Assembly (NCBI RefSeq): GCF_024494685.1
Contig: NZ_JANHDM010000015.1
Coordinates: 19,515-83,514, forward strand
Length of the DNA: 64,000 bases
Direction: 5' to 3'
Source of the DNA: Halorubrum rubrum
GTDB lineage: Archaea; Halobacteriota; Halobacteria; Halobacteriales; Haloferacaceae
Shown piece by piece: positions 17,940-26,703 of this stretch (the stretch's first letter is position 1; each line of letters starts with the position of its first letter). Below the pieces are notes generated by a model that made no database searches, was not told where the DNA came from, and worked only from the letters and a program-made list of their open reading frames with translations. The position numbers were made by a program, and so were the translations under genes.

Positions 17940-18380
17940 ATGCCCGATAGACACGGACCGTATCGGCGGATCCGGTTCCTCCTCGAGATCGACGGCGTCG
18001 AGAAGGCGGGCTTCAGCCGCTGTTCGCTCCCGACCGCCCGGACGGACGTGATCGAGTACCGCGAGGGGAACGATCCCCCCACGCCGCGCAGGCTCGGCGG
18101 ACTCGGCCGGCACGACCCGCTCGTGTTGGAGAGCGGCGTGACCGACGGCTCCCTCGCGCTCTACGAGTGGCGAAAGCTGGTCGAACAGGGGAAACTCGAC
18201 GAGGCCCGCCGGCCGATCGCGGTCGTCCTCCTCGACGAGGAGGACAGTTCCGGACCGCGGTGGGAGCTCCGGGACGCGTGGCCGAGCCGCTACGTCGCGC
18301 CCGACCTCGACGCCGACCGGTCCGAGGTCGCGATCGAACGGCTCGGGATCGTCCACGAGGGAATGGAACGGACCGCGTAA
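17940..18380 (+). CDS. T4 gp19-like phage tail-tube/eCIS tube protein, first copy
   Basis: A 146-residue protein showing the T4 gp19 (tail-tube) family signature along its whole length: FLLEIDGVEKAGFSRCS (13-29), DVIEYREGND (36-45), LVLESGVTDGSLALYEW (61-77), VVLLDEE, WELRDAWPSRYVAPDLDA (108-125) and VAIERLGIVHEGMER. In phages and extracellular contractile injection systems such proteins stack as hexamers into the inner tube. Start ATG 17940 is chosen because GGAGG lies at 17928-17932; a GTG at 17934 would add two residues. Only one further tube-like gene and an HhH protein follow; no sheath, baseplate, spike or AAA loader gene is in the window. Confidence 0.85.
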   Translation: MPDRHGPYRRIRFLLEIDGVEKAGFSRCSLPTARTDVIEYREGNDPPTPRRLGGLGRHDPLVLESGVTDGSLALYEWRKLVEQGKLDEARRPIAVVLLDEEDSSGPRWELRDAWPSRYVAPDLDADRSEVAIERLGIVHEGMERTA

Positions 18381-18445
18381 CATGTTCGATCGCCGAACTG
18401 CCCCGCGATCGTCGCGGGAACGGAAGCGAGCGGGAGGGGGGAACG

Positions 18446-18940
18446 ATGTCGGCCGATGATCGAACCGACCCGTATCCGAGCCACCGGTTCGTAGTCGAGA
18501 TCGACGCGGTCGGGACGGCGGGATTCAGCGAGGTGCGCGGGCTGTCGGCGCGCGCCGACGACGAACCCGAGGCGGACGGGCCGCTCTGGCGACGGCTCCT
18601 CGTGCGCGACGCGTCGTGGGGGAGCGCCGGAACGACGGATCCGGACGGCCGCGGATCCGCGTCCACGCCCGCATCGTCCCGGCTCATGCTCCGGCGCGGC
18701 GTGACCGACCGGACGGAGCTGTGGGAGTGGTTCCGCGAGTGGACCGACGGGCGCGGCACGCCGCGACCCGCCCGCGTGGTCCTGTTGGACGAGCGCGGCG
18801 ACCCCGCGCGCGTCTGGCGGTGCGAGCGCGCACGCCCGGTTCGGTGGGACGGCCCGACGCTCTCCGCCGTCGGCTCGGGGGTCGCGACGGAGACGTTCGA
18901 ACTGGCACACGACGGGATCACGGAGGTGTCCGCGGAGTGA
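18446..18940 (+). CDS. T4 gp19-like tail-tube protein, divergent second copy
   Basis: A 164-residue paralogue of the preceding protein. Aligned landmarks are RFVVEIDAVGTAGFSEVRGL (14-33), RLMLRRGVTDRTELWEWFREW (79-99), ARVVLLDERGDPARVW and the final TETFELAHDGITEV. The central WELRDAWPSRY segment is changed to VWRCERARPVRW, and a Ser/Gly-rich insertion lies at about 56-78. Contractile systems often encode two or more tube paralogues, one forming the shaft and another the tube initiator near the baseplate. GGAGGGGG precedes ATG 18446. It lies 65 bp after the first copy in the same direction. Confidence 0.8.
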   Translation: MSADDRTDPYPSHRFVVEIDAVGTAGFSEVRGLSARADDEPEADGPLWRRLLVRDASWGSAGTTDPDGRGSASTPASSRLMLRRGVTDRTELWEWFREWTDGRGTPRPARVVLLDERGDPARVWRCERARPVRWDGPTLSAVGSGVATETFELAHDGITEVSAE

Positions 18941-18989
18941 TCCGCCGGGCCGTCGTCCCCGCCGCTTCCCCACGCCGGAGGTGTCGAGC

Positions 18990-19949
18990 GTGATCCCGCT
19001 CGAGGAGATCTACGGGATCGGCGACGTCCGCGCGGCGCGACTCCGCGAGCACGGCCTGGAGTCGGTCGGGGAGGTCGCGAACGCCCCGATCGACGGCCTC
19101 GCGGACCTGCTCGACGGGGTCGGTCGCCAGCGGGCGCGACAGGTCCGCGCCTCCGCGAGGCGGATCGCCGCCGAGGAGGGGGCCGACCGACCGTCGTCGG
19201 CATCGTCGGCACCCGACGACGGATACGTGACGACGAGGCGGGTCCCCGCCGCCGACGCGGTCGTCGTCGTTCCGGGGCGCGCGTTCCTGACGCGCGCCGG
19301 CGGAACAGACCACCCGCAGCCCTGGCGGCACGCGTTGGCGTCGGTCCCCGGCGAGGGCCTCCTCGAGTCGGAGCCGACCAGCGAGACGGTCGTGTTGTGC
19401 TCGCCGGATCGGACCGCCGCGGCCTCACCCGGCCTCTACGAGGCGCTCGCGGACGCCGAGGACGGCTCCCGACCCGTCGGCGGGAGTGCCCCCCGAACCG
19501 AGGAGGAACGCGACGGCGACGTCGGCTCGTTCCTGGCCGGCGTCCTCCGACCGGGAACCCTGATCCCCGGCGACGCCCTCCGAGACCTGTACGCGCGACG
19601 CCCGGACCTCGAATCCGAACTCGACGCCGTCCTGCGGAACGGGACGGCGCTTCGGCGCGGCGAATCGTTCGATCTCGAAGCCCCCGCCGAGGCGACACTG
19701 CTCGCCTCGACGGGGACGTACCTCCGCGGCGACCGCGTCCTCCCGGAGGGCGCGGCGTTCGAGGCCGGAGCGATGCTTCCGGGGGAAGAACCTCCTCGAC
19801 AGGCGTCGTTCCTCGCGCCCGGCGTGGTGGCCGTTCCCGGTCGGCGCGCGCTCGGGAGCCTCGACGCCGACGCCGGCGGCGACCCCGCGCTCGCGCTGCT
19901 CCGGGCGGGCGGCATGTTGCTCCCGCCCGACGCCGTCCGGGAGCGATGA
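18990..19949 (+). CDS. Helix-hairpin-helix protein of unknown function with beta-rich C-terminus
   Basis: A 319-residue protein. Residues about 4-60 (EEIYGIGDVRAARLREHGLESVGEVANA, then DGVGRQRARQVRASARR) form two helix-hairpin-helix motifs of the kind that bind DNA or mediate protein contacts. The remainder is not recognisable; it repeatedly shows short Gly/Pro turns such as RPGTLIPGDALRDL, RNGTALRRGESFDL, STGTYLRGDRVLPEG and APGVVAVPGRRALG, suggesting a repeated beta-hairpin structure. GGAGGTG (18977-18983) lies 6 nt before GTG 18990. It follows the two tail-tube-like genes by 49 bp in the same direction and probably belongs to the same operon. Confidence 0.7.
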   Translation: MIPLEEIYGIGDVRAARLREHGLESVGEVANAPIDGLADLLDGVGRQRARQVRASARRIAAEEGADRPSSASSAPDDGYVTTRRVPAADAVVVVPGRAFLTRAGGTDHPQPWRHALASVPGEGLLESEPTSETVVLCSPDRTAAASPGLYEALADAEDGSRPVGGSAPRTEEERDGDVGSFLAGVLRPGTLIPGDALRDLYARRPDLESELDAVLRNGTALRRGESFDLEAPAEATLLASTGTYLRGDRVLPEGAAFEAGAMLPGEEPPRQASFLAPGVVAVPGRRALGSLDADAGGDPALALLRAGGMLLPPDAVRER

Positions 19950-19986
19950 GGCGGCGAGGGCGACGCTTCAGCCACCCTCGGACCCC

Positions 19987-21162
19987 TCAGGCGACGCTCC
20001 GCTCCGTGAGCGTGTCGCCGCGCTCGAACCGGTCGCCCGCGAGCGGCGAGACGTCGAGGAGGTCCGTCTCGCCGTCGACGACGAGGTCGGCGGCGATGCG
20101 CCCGGAGGCGGGCGCGTGCTGGAAGCCGTGTCCCGAGAATCCCGCGACGGTCACGAGGCCGGGTATCGTCTCCTCGACGACCGGGTGGTGGTCGGGAGTG
20201 ACCGCGTACAGTCCGGCCCAGCCGCGCTGTATCCGGGTGTCGAGCCCGAAGTACTCGGCGTACTCGGCGGCGTGCTCGACCGCGCGCGCCGCCCACTCCA
20301 CGTCCATCCCCTCGTCGTAGGCGTCGGGGTCCTGGTCGGGGTCGGCGTCCGTCTCGAAGTGGCCGCCGACGAGCGCAACCCCGTCCCGTTCGGGACGGAA
20401 GTACGACCCCGTCTCCAGGTCGATCGTCAGCGGGACCGACTCGGGGACCGGCGGCGTGGGGTCGACGACGGCGATCTGCCGCCTCCGCGGCGCGATCGGG
20501 AGGTCGACGCCGGCCATCTCGCCGAGCGTCGCGGCCCACGCTCCGGCGGCGTTGACGACACAGTCGACCTCGCGGCGTTCCGTCCCCTCCCCTCCCGCGC
20601 CGACCGCCCGAACGTCCGCGCCGACGACGCGGTCGCCCTGGCGGTGGAGGTCGGTCACCGCCGTCTTCGTCAGGATCTCGACGCCGCGCTCGCGGGCGGC
20701 CTCGGCGTAGCCCTGGACGGCGAGGTTCGGGTCGGCGATCCCGTCGTCCGGGTTGTACGTCGCCGCGACGAACGGGTCGGGGTCGAGCCCCGGACAGTGT
20801 TCGGTCGCCTCCTCGGGGGTGAGAAGCTCGCTCCCCGCGCCGAGCTCGCGCTGCATCTCGACGTTCTCGCGGAACCGCTCCGCGGTCTCCTCCGACCGGG
20901 CGAGGAACAGGTAGCCGTTCTTCCGGAGGCCGATGTCCACGCCGAACCGTTCCTCGAAGGCGTTCCAGACCGCCTTGCTCGCGAGCGACAGTTCGACGTT
21001 CACGCGCGTGGAGAACTGCGACCGGATCCCGCCGGCGGAGCGGGCGGTGCTCGCGTTCCCGAGCGATCCCTTCTCGACGAGCGTCACGTCCACGCCACGG
21101 TCGGCAAGCGCGTACGCGGCGGAGAGTCCGACGACTCCGCCGCCGACGACGAGTGCGTCCAT
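19987..21162 (-). CDS. FAD-dependent oxidoreductase of the DAO/sarcosine oxidase family
   Basis: A 391-residue flavoprotein. The dinucleotide-binding motif VVGGGVVGLSAAYALADRG is at the N-terminus, followed by EKGSLGNASTARSAGGIR, an ATG-like motif NAAGAWA, and the C-terminal GLYAVTPDHHPVVEE and GFSGHGFQHAPASGRIAADL, all typical of the DAO family (glycine, sarcosine or D-amino acid oxidases/dehydrogenases). Substrate is unknown. ATG 21162 is chosen because it begins the FAD motif and a TTTATATCC box lies 21-30 nt upstream. It is convergent with the HhH gene and divergent from the cyclodeaminase-like gene. Confidence 0.9.
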   Translation of the reverse strand: MDALVVGGGVVGLSAAYALADRGVDVTLVEKGSLGNASTARSAGGIRSQFSTRVNVELSLASKAVWNAFEERFGVDIGLRKNGYLFLARSEETAERFRENVEMQRELGAGSELLTPEEATEHCPGLDPDPFVAATYNPDDGIADPNLAVQGYAEAARERGVEILTKTAVTDLHRQGDRVVGADVRAVGAGGEGTERREVDCVVNAAGAWAATLGEMAGVDLPIAPRRRQIAVVDPTPPVPESVPLTIDLETGSYFRPERDGVALVGGHFETDADPDQDPDAYDEGMDVEWAARAVEHAAEYAEYFGLDTRIQRGWAGLYAVTPDHHPVVEETIPGLVTVAGFSGHGFQHAPASGRIAADLVVDGETDLLDVSPLAGDRFERGDTLTERSVA

Positions 21163-21182
21163 GTCCCCCGATGGACTCCCCA

Positions 21183-21192
21183 GGATATAAAC
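21183..21192 (-). promoter_or_regulatory. TATA-like box of the FAD oxidoreductase gene
   Basis: On the minus strand the sequence reads TTTATATCC about 25 nt before ATG 21162, consistent with a leaderless transcript. Confidence 0.6.
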
Positions 21193-21245
21193 GTACGACG
21201 CCGAGGCCGGATCGATCGCGCCGATCGGCTGCGCGGACGAACGAT

Positions 21246-21277
21246 CCCCGCCAGCGATTCTCCCCGCCAGCGATTCT
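21246..21277. repeat. 16-bp tandem duplication between divergent genes
   Basis: CCCCGCCAGCGATTCT occurs twice without a gap (21246-21261 and 21262-21277), followed by two related units containing CGACGAGCCT. It lies between the divergent FAD oxidoreductase and cyclodeaminase-like genes. Confidence 0.75.
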
Positions 21278-21352
21278 CCCCGACGAGCCTTCCCGCCGAC
21301 GAGCCTCACCGCCGACGATCAGGCTAAGTCGCCGGGGGGCGACGCCCCGGAC

Positions 21353-22336
21353 ATGGTGCTCGTGCTCTCCGCCGAGGAGGTCGAACGGAGCCTCGATCTG
21401 GCAGAACTCGTCGACGTGGTGGACGGTGCGCTGATCAAGCAGGCCGCCGGCGAGGTCGAGCGTCCCCACAGACCGCACTTCCCGGTCGGCGCGGGGCTCG
21501 ACGGCGACGAGCCCGCGGGAACCGGGATCGCGATGCCGGCATACGTCCACGGGGCGGACCACTACGCGACGAAGCTGGTCGGCGTCCACGAGGGAAACGC
21601 GGAGCGGGGGCTCCCGACGATCAACGCCCAGATCGCGCTCACGGACGCCCGGACGGGCCTCCCGAAGGCGTTCATGGCGGGGACGACGATCACGAACGCC
21701 CGGACGGGCTGTATCGGGGCGGTCTCGGTGCGGGAGCTGGCTCCGGAGCCGGACGACGGGGGGCTCGTCCTCGGCGTCCTCGGCGCGGGCGCGCAGGCGC
21801 GCTGGCAGACCCGTGCCATCGCGACCGTCGCGGCGCTCTCGGACGTGCGGATCCGCTCGCCGTCGGACTCGCGGGTGGCGTGTGCCGCCGACCTGAGCGA
21901 GGAGGGAATCCCAGCGCGCGCGGTCGACTCCCCGAGAGAGGCCGTCGAGGGGGCGGACGTGGTCGTGACGGCGACGACCGCGACCGAGCCCGTCTTCCCG
22001 CCCGACGCGCTCGGTGCGGGGGCCCTCGTCGTCGCCGTCGGCGCGTTCACCGAGGGGATGCAGGAGCTCGATCCCCGCGTCCTCGAACGCGCCGAGCGCG
22101 TGTTCGCCGACGTGCCCGAGGAGGTCGCGGGGACCGGCGACCTCCTCGCGACCGACCTCGACGCGGACGACTTGGTCGAGCTCGGCGTCCCCCTCGCGGA
22201 CGGGTACGTCCGGGAGTCGCCCGACGGGGTGTTGGCCGTCGTCAGCGTCGGGTCCGCGACGCTGGACGCCGCGGCGGGCGAGACGGTCTACCGGGAAGCG
22301 AGGGACGCGGGCGACGGGACCGAGGTCCCGCTGTAG
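21353..22336 (+). CDS. Ornithine cyclodeaminase/archaeal alanine dehydrogenase family enzyme
   Basis: A 327-residue protein of the OCD/mu-crystallin family. The substrate side has the MPAYVHGADHYATKLVGVHEGN segment with the catalytic lysine, the middle has GTTITNARTGCIGAVS, and the NAD-binding loop is LGVLGAGAQARWQTRAI. Family members convert ornithine to proline, or act as alanine dehydrogenase or ketimine reductases. The neighbours (DAO oxidase, threonine dehydratase, amino-acid importer) support a catabolic role, but the substrate is not determined. Start ATG 21353 is the first in frame. Confidence 0.88.
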   Translation: MVLVLSAEEVERSLDLAELVDVVDGALIKQAAGEVERPHRPHFPVGAGLDGDEPAGTGIAMPAYVHGADHYATKLVGVHEGNAERGLPTINAQIALTDARTGLPKAFMAGTTITNARTGCIGAVSVRELAPEPDDGGLVLGVLGAGAQARWQTRAIATVAALSDVRIRSPSDSRVACAADLSEEGIPARAVDSPREAVEGADVVVTATTATEPVFPPDALGAGALVVAVGAFTEGMQELDPRVLERAERVFADVPEEVAGTGDLLATDLDADDLVELGVPLADGYVRESPDGVLAVVSVGSATLDAAAGETVYREARDAGDGTEVPL

Positions 22337-22508
22337 CGACGGGCGACACGTAGCGGCCCGTCGCGACGGACGACGGCGTCGAACGCCGGGCGCGCCCGAA
22401 GGATGCCGGAACGCGTAGCGATCCACTCACGAAACCGACGAACGTCCATAAAAGTGGGCGGAGTGCTGGTGTCACGGAACGAGGATATGTAATACGCCCG
22501 AACTAATT

Positions 22509-22557
22509 GGTGATTTCTCTCACCGGTTCGACCATGGTCGGCTCCGTTTTTAATATC
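22509..22557 (+). promoter_or_regulatory. Promoter with palindromic operator for the Liv-type importer
   Basis: A TTTTTAATATC box (22547-22557) lies about 30 nt before ATG 22582. Immediately upstream are a perfect 12-bp palindrome CGACCATGGTCG (22529-22540) and an inverted pair GGTGA/TCACC (22509-22524). Symmetric sites abutting the BRE/TATA region are where haloarchaeal regulators commonly bind. Confidence 0.6.
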
Positions 22558-22581
22558 CCGTGTGTGAGACCCAGTATCGGA

Positions 22582-23982
22582 ATGTCATCCGATACCAATG
22601 GACTCGCGAATCGCCGGACGTTTTTGACCCTCGCCGGGAGCGGAGGGATCGTCGGGCTCTCCGGTTGCGTGAGCTTCGGCGGCGGCGAGGAGAGCGGCGG
22701 GGACGACGGGAGCGGCGACGGTTCGGGCGACGGGAGCGGGAACGGAAGCGGCGGCGACGACGGGTCGAGCGACGACGGCTCGGAAGACGGGAGCGACGCC
22801 CCCGAGACCATCTCGCTCGGTCAACCCGCGTCGCTGAGCGGGCAGTGGGACTTCCTCCAGCCGGGGGTCTCACAGGCGACCGACGCCGCGGTCGCCCACA
22901 TCAACGAGGCCGGCGGACCGCTCGACGCGGAGCTTGAAGTGATCCGGCGGGACACCGCCGTCGATCCGCAGGAGGCGCGGACCGTGACGACACAGCTGAT
23001 CGAGAACGACGGGGTGCCGGCGATCGTCGGCCTCTTCTCGAGCGAGATCAACCCGCTCTGGGACTTCCTCCAGGACTTCGAGGTCCCGATGGTCACCCCG
23101 TGGCCGGGATCGACGTTCCTCGACACCCGCGGCGGGGACAAGGGGACGCCGGAGGACCTCTCGGACGACGAGTGGATGTGGCGGACCGTCGTCGGCGACA
23201 CCGTCCACACGAGCGGGAGCGCCGTCTACGCGCTCGAGAACGACCTCGACAGGCTCGGCGTGCTCAACGGGACCACCGAGGGCGAGCGCAGCTACGTCGA
23301 GGGGTTCCTCTCCGTCTACGAGGACAACGGCGGGACGGTCGCGGAACGGGTGGAAGTCGAGATCGGATCGTCGAGCTACCAGTCGGCGCTGAGTCGACTC
23401 TTCGACGCCGACTTCGACGCGTTCCTCGTGAGCCTCCCGCTGGAGTCGGCGATCACGGCGCTCTCCGACTGGTCCGACGCGGGGTACGGCCGCCAGCCGA
23501 TCCTCTCCGACCCGCTGGCACAGCAGGACCTCGTCGACCAGGTCGGCAGCGACATCCACGGCGCGTGGGCCGGGTCGCCCGGCCAGTCGGGGCCGAGCTA
23601 CGACACCTTCGAGGAGATCTACTCGGAGGAGGGCGACGCGGAGATCAACGCCTGGACGCCGCCCGCGTGGGACGCCATGCAGGTGATCGCGCTGGCGATA
23701 GAGCGGGCGGGCGAGGCGACCCCGGAGGCGATAGAGCGCAACCTCGGTCCGGTCAGCCGTGAGGGCGGGACGGAGGTCAGCACCTTCGCCGAGGGGAAGG
23801 AGGCGCTCGCCAACGGCGAGGAGATCTCCTACCAGGGCGCGGCGACGCCCACGAACTTCACCCAGCACGGCAACGTCTTCGGGAGCGTCACGATCAGCAC
23901 CGCCAGCGAAAACGGGTTCGAGGCGACGAGCGAGGTCCCGGCCGAGGACATCCGGGAGTACGTCGCCGAGGGCGAATACTGA
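22582..23982 (+). CDS. Liv-type ABC transporter solute-binding lipoprotein
   Basis: A 466-residue binding protein. Residues 11-29 (RRTFLTLAGSGGIVGLSGC) form a twin-arginine signal with a lipobox, so the protein is exported folded and anchored at Cys29, the usual haloarchaeal arrangement. A long Gly/Ser/Asp linker follows, then the two-lobed periplasmic-binding fold of branched-chain amino acid/urea/amide binding proteins (ISLGQPASLSGQWDFLQPG, then GVPAIVGLFSSEINP). Earlier in-frame starts at 22507 and 22534 are rejected because the Tat signal and promoter spacing favour 22582. It is first in a five-gene importer operon. Confidence 0.93.
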   Translation: MSSDTNGLANRRTFLTLAGSGGIVGLSGCVSFGGGEESGGDDGSGDGSGDGSGNGSGGDDGSSDDGSEDGSDAPETISLGQPASLSGQWDFLQPGVSQATDAAVAHINEAGGPLDAELEVIRRDTAVDPQEARTVTTQLIENDGVPAIVGLFSSEINPLWDFLQDFEVPMVTPWPGSTFLDTRGGDKGTPEDLSDDEWMWRTVVGDTVHTSGSAVYALENDLDRLGVLNGTTEGERSYVEGFLSVYEDNGGTVAERVEVEIGSSSYQSALSRLFDADFDAFLVSLPLESAITALSDWSDAGYGRQPILSDPLAQQDLVDQVGSDIHGAWAGSPGQSGPSYDTFEEIYSEEGDAEINAWTPPAWDAMQVIALAIERAGEATPEAIERNLGPVSREGGTEVSTFAEGKEALANGEEISYQGAATPTNFTQHGNVFGSVTISTASENGFEATSEVPAEDIREYVAEGEY

Positions 23983-23987
23983 TCCCG

Positions 23988-24902
23988 ATGGGCTTGCTTC
24001 AGGAAGCCATCTTCGGGATCGTCACGGGGTCGTACATCGCGATCGCCGCGATCGGGTTCACGCTCATCTACGGGATCGTGAACATGATCAACTTCGCGTA
24101 CGGGGAGTACCTCACGCTCGGGGCGTTCGTCGGCTTCTTCGCCGCGAGCGCGATCCCCGTCCCGCTGCCGGTCGCGATCGTCGTCGCGATGGTCGGCGGC
24201 GGCGTCATCAGCATCGTGCTCGCTCGAGGGTTTTTCACCCCGATCAACCACACGGGGCCGGTGCCATTGCTGTTGACCTCGATCGGGCTCGGGATCGCCA
24301 TCCGTAACGCGATCCGCCTCTTCGGCGGCCGGAGCGCCCGCTACATCGAGACCGAGACGACGACGTTCCGGGTCGACGCGGTTCCCGACGTGTCGATCGG
24401 CTCCGTCGACCTGCTCGGCGGCTTCTTCGTCACCTCCGAGCACCTGATCGTGTTCGGCTCCGCCGTCGCGGTCTTTCTCGCCATCCACGCGCTCTTGACT
24501 CGAACCGACGTGGGGATCGCGATGCGGGCGATGGGCGACGACGAGAGTCTGGCGCGCGTCCGCGGCATCGACACCCAGCTGATCCGCGACAGCGTCTGGG
24601 TGCTGGCGGGCGTCCTCGCCGGACTCGCCGGCGTGCTCATGGCGATCCAGACGAACGTCAGCTCCACCACGGGGTTCAGCCACATCCTCCAGATACTCTC
24701 GGCCGCGATCCTCGGCGGGGCCGGCAGCCCGTACGGGGCGATCATCGGCGCGTACGTCATCGGACTCGCGCTCGCGATCTCGACGGCGTTCCTGCCGTCG
24801 TCGATGACCGGCCTCTCCTCGGCGGTCGCGTTCGCGATCCTGATCGCCGTGCTGCTGGTCAAACCGAGCGGGATCGCCGGAACGGAGGTGCGCGAGGCGT
24901 GA
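23988..24902 (+). CDS. livH: Liv-type ABC importer permease, LivH subunit
   Basis: A 304-residue membrane protein with about eight helices. GSYIAIAAIGFTLIYGIVNMINFAYGE is the LivH N-terminal signature, and the coupling region is RAMGDDESLARVRGIDT. It begins 5 bp after the binding-protein gene and its stop overlaps the start of the LivM gene by 4 bp, so the subunits are made together. The substrate could be branched-chain amino acids, urea or short amides. Confidence 0.95.
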   Translation: MGLLQEAIFGIVTGSYIAIAAIGFTLIYGIVNMINFAYGEYLTLGAFVGFFAASAIPVPLPVAIVVAMVGGGVISIVLARGFFTPINHTGPVPLLLTSIGLGIAIRNAIRLFGGRSARYIETETTTFRVDAVPDVSIGSVDLLGGFFVTSEHLIVFGSAVAVFLAIHALLTRTDVGIAMRAMGDDESLARVRGIDTQLIRDSVWVLAGVLAGLAGVLMAIQTNVSSTTGFSHILQILSAAILGGAGSPYGAIIGAYVIGLALAISTAFLPSSMTGLSSAVAFAILIAVLLVKPSGIAGTEVREA

Positions 24903-25942
24903 GCGCTCTCGACCGCCTCCCGTCCGGACGCGGCGATCGGGCCCTGATCGCCGGGGTGGCCTGCCTGTTCGTCGGCGGGCTGTTCGCGTTGACGCCGCTT
25001 CAGGCGAGCCTGCCCAGCGCGCTGTACGTCTTCGTCGAGGTCGGGATCACCTTCGTGATCTACGGCATGCTCGTGCTGGGGCTCGACCTCCAGTACGGTC
25101 ACACCGGCCTGGTCAACTTCGGGCACGTGGTCTTCTTCGCGGTCGGCGCGTACGCGACCGCGATGCTGGCCGCACAGGACAGCTTCTCGGGGATCGCGTT
25201 GGGGTATCCGTGGCCGCTCGCGCTCCTGGTCGGCGTGATCGCGGCCGCGCTCCTCGGTCTCGTCGTGAGCGCCACCTCGATCCGGCTCCGCGACGACTTC
25301 CTCGCGATCGTCACGCTCGCGACCGCCGAGATCTTCCACTCGATCTTCGTCAACTTCGAGGGAGTCTTCGGCGGCAACGTCGGGATCCTCGGCGTGCCGC
25401 GGCCGATCGCCGCGCTCGTCGGCGACGCCGACACGCGGCTGATCGCGACGATCCTCGTGATCGGGGGGATCACCCTGATCACGCTCGCGGCCGTCACCCG
25501 GCTCACCGACGCGCCGTACGGGCGCGTGCTCCGGGCGATCCGGGCCGACGAGCTCGTGACCCGCTCGGTCGGCAAGTCCACGATCGTCTACAAGACGCAG
25601 GCGTTCGTCTACGGCGCGGCGCTGGCCGGACTCGCCGGCGGGCTGTTCGCGCTGTACAACGGCGCGGTCGCGCCCGGCTTCTTCACCATCCAGGTGACGG
25701 TCACGATCTGGATCGGGATGCTGCTCGGCGGCGCGGCGAACCACCGGGCGGTGCTCGCCGGGCTGGCGATCATCATGGGACTGCGGCTCGTCTCCCGGTT
25801 CGGGCTGAGCGTGACGCCGGTCTCCGGCGACGTGTTCGCCGCCTTCCGGCTCGTCGTCGTCGGCCTGATACTGATCGCGGTGATCCGGTTCCGCCCCGCG
25901 GGGATCTGGGGCGACCCGCAGGAGCTGGGGGTGGACCAATGA
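24899..25942 (+). CDS. livM: Liv-type ABC importer permease, LivM subunit
   Basis: A 347-residue membrane protein starting at GTG 24899 inside the LivH stop. The LivM signature YGMLVLGLDLQYGHTGLVNFGHV lies near residue 53, and the coupling segment is RAIRADELVTRSVGKSTI. The C-terminus IRFRPAGIWGD is typical. Its stop overlaps the following ATPase start. Confidence 0.95.
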   Translation: MSALDRLPSGRGDRALIAGVACLFVGGLFALTPLQASLPSALYVFVEVGITFVIYGMLVLGLDLQYGHTGLVNFGHVVFFAVGAYATAMLAAQDSFSGIALGYPWPLALLVGVIAAALLGLVVSATSIRLRDDFLAIVTLATAEIFHSIFVNFEGVFGGNVGILGVPRPIAALVGDADTRLIATILVIGGITLITLAAVTRLTDAPYGRVLRAIRADELVTRSVGKSTIVYKTQAFVYGAALAGLAGGLFALYNGAVAPGFFTIQVTVTIWIGMLLGGAANHRAVLAGLAIIMGLRLVSRFGLSVTPVSGDVFAAFRLVVVGLILIAVIRFRPAGIWGDPQELGVDQ

Positions 25943-26703
25943 GCCTCCTCTCCGCGGAGGGGCTCGTCAAGGACTTCGGCGGCCTGCGCGCGATAGACGA
26001 CCTCTCCGTCTCGATCGACGAGGGGGAACTCGTCGGCGTGATGGGACCGAACGGCGCGGGCAAATCGACGTTCTTCAACTGCGTCAGCGGCGTCATCCCC
26101 CCGGACGACGGGACCGTCACTCTCGACGGGACCGACGTGACGGGCGACCCGCCCGAGTCGCTGGCACACCGCGGACTGGTACGGACCTTCCAGAACACCC
26201 GCGAGCTGGAGACGATGACCGTCCGCGACAACGTCCGGCTCGCCGCGCCCGACCAGCCGGGCGAACGGACGCTCCCCGCCCTCGTCCGGAGCGGATCGAT
26301 GCGGGAACACGAGGAAACGGTCAGAGAGCGGGCCGAGGAGTTGATCGAGACGTTCGAGCTGGACCACCTCGCCGACGAGTACAGCAGCAACCTCTCGGGC
26401 GGCCAGCGGAAGCTGCTCGAGCTCGCGCGAACGCTGATGCTCGACCCCGAGGTGCTCATGCTCGACGAGCCGTTCGCCGGGGTCAATCCGACGCTGACCG
26501 GCGAGATCGCGGACCACATCCGCGACCTCAACGCGGACGGAATGACGGTCGTGATCATCGAACACGAGCTCGAGACGCTGACCGAGCTCGTCGATCGACT
26601 GATCGTCCTCCGGCAGGGACGGCTGCTCGTCGAGGGCGAGCCGGAGGCGGTGCTCGAGGACGAGCGCGTCATCGAGGCGTACCTCGGGGGTGACGCCGAA
26701 TGA
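25939..26703 (+). CDS. livG: Liv-type ABC importer ATPase, LivG subunit
   Basis: A 254-residue ATPase with Walker A GPNGAGKST, a Q-loop in LVRTFQNTRELETMTVRDNV, signature NLSGGQRKLLE, Walker B VLMLDEPFAGVNP and switch histidine in VIIEHELE. The longer middle part distinguishes LivG from LivF. ATG 25939 overlaps the LivM stop; upstream frame extension is a shadow. It heterodimerises with the next gene product. Confidence 0.95.
   Translation: MSLLSAEGLVKDFGGLRAIDDLSVSIDEGELVGVMGPNGAGKSTFFNCVSGVIPPDDGTVTLDGTDVTGDPPESLAHRGLVRTFQNTRELETMTVRDNVRLAAPDQPGERTLPALVRSGSMREHEETVRERAEELIETFELDHLADEYSSNLSGGQRKLLELARTLMLDPEVLMLDEPFAGVNPTLTGEIADHIRDLNADGMTVVIIEHELETLTELVDRLIVLRQGRLLVEGEPEAVLEDERVIEAYLGGDAE

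Noticed and set aside
17846..17950. A 34-residue Arg-rich frame in the leader of the tail-tube locus
   Set aside because: It overlaps the start of the first tube gene, has no ribosome site and its codon use looks random.
22507..22581. Upstream starts (22507, 22534) for the Liv binding protein
   Set aside because: They lie inside the palindromes and TATA region and would bury the twin-arginine signal.
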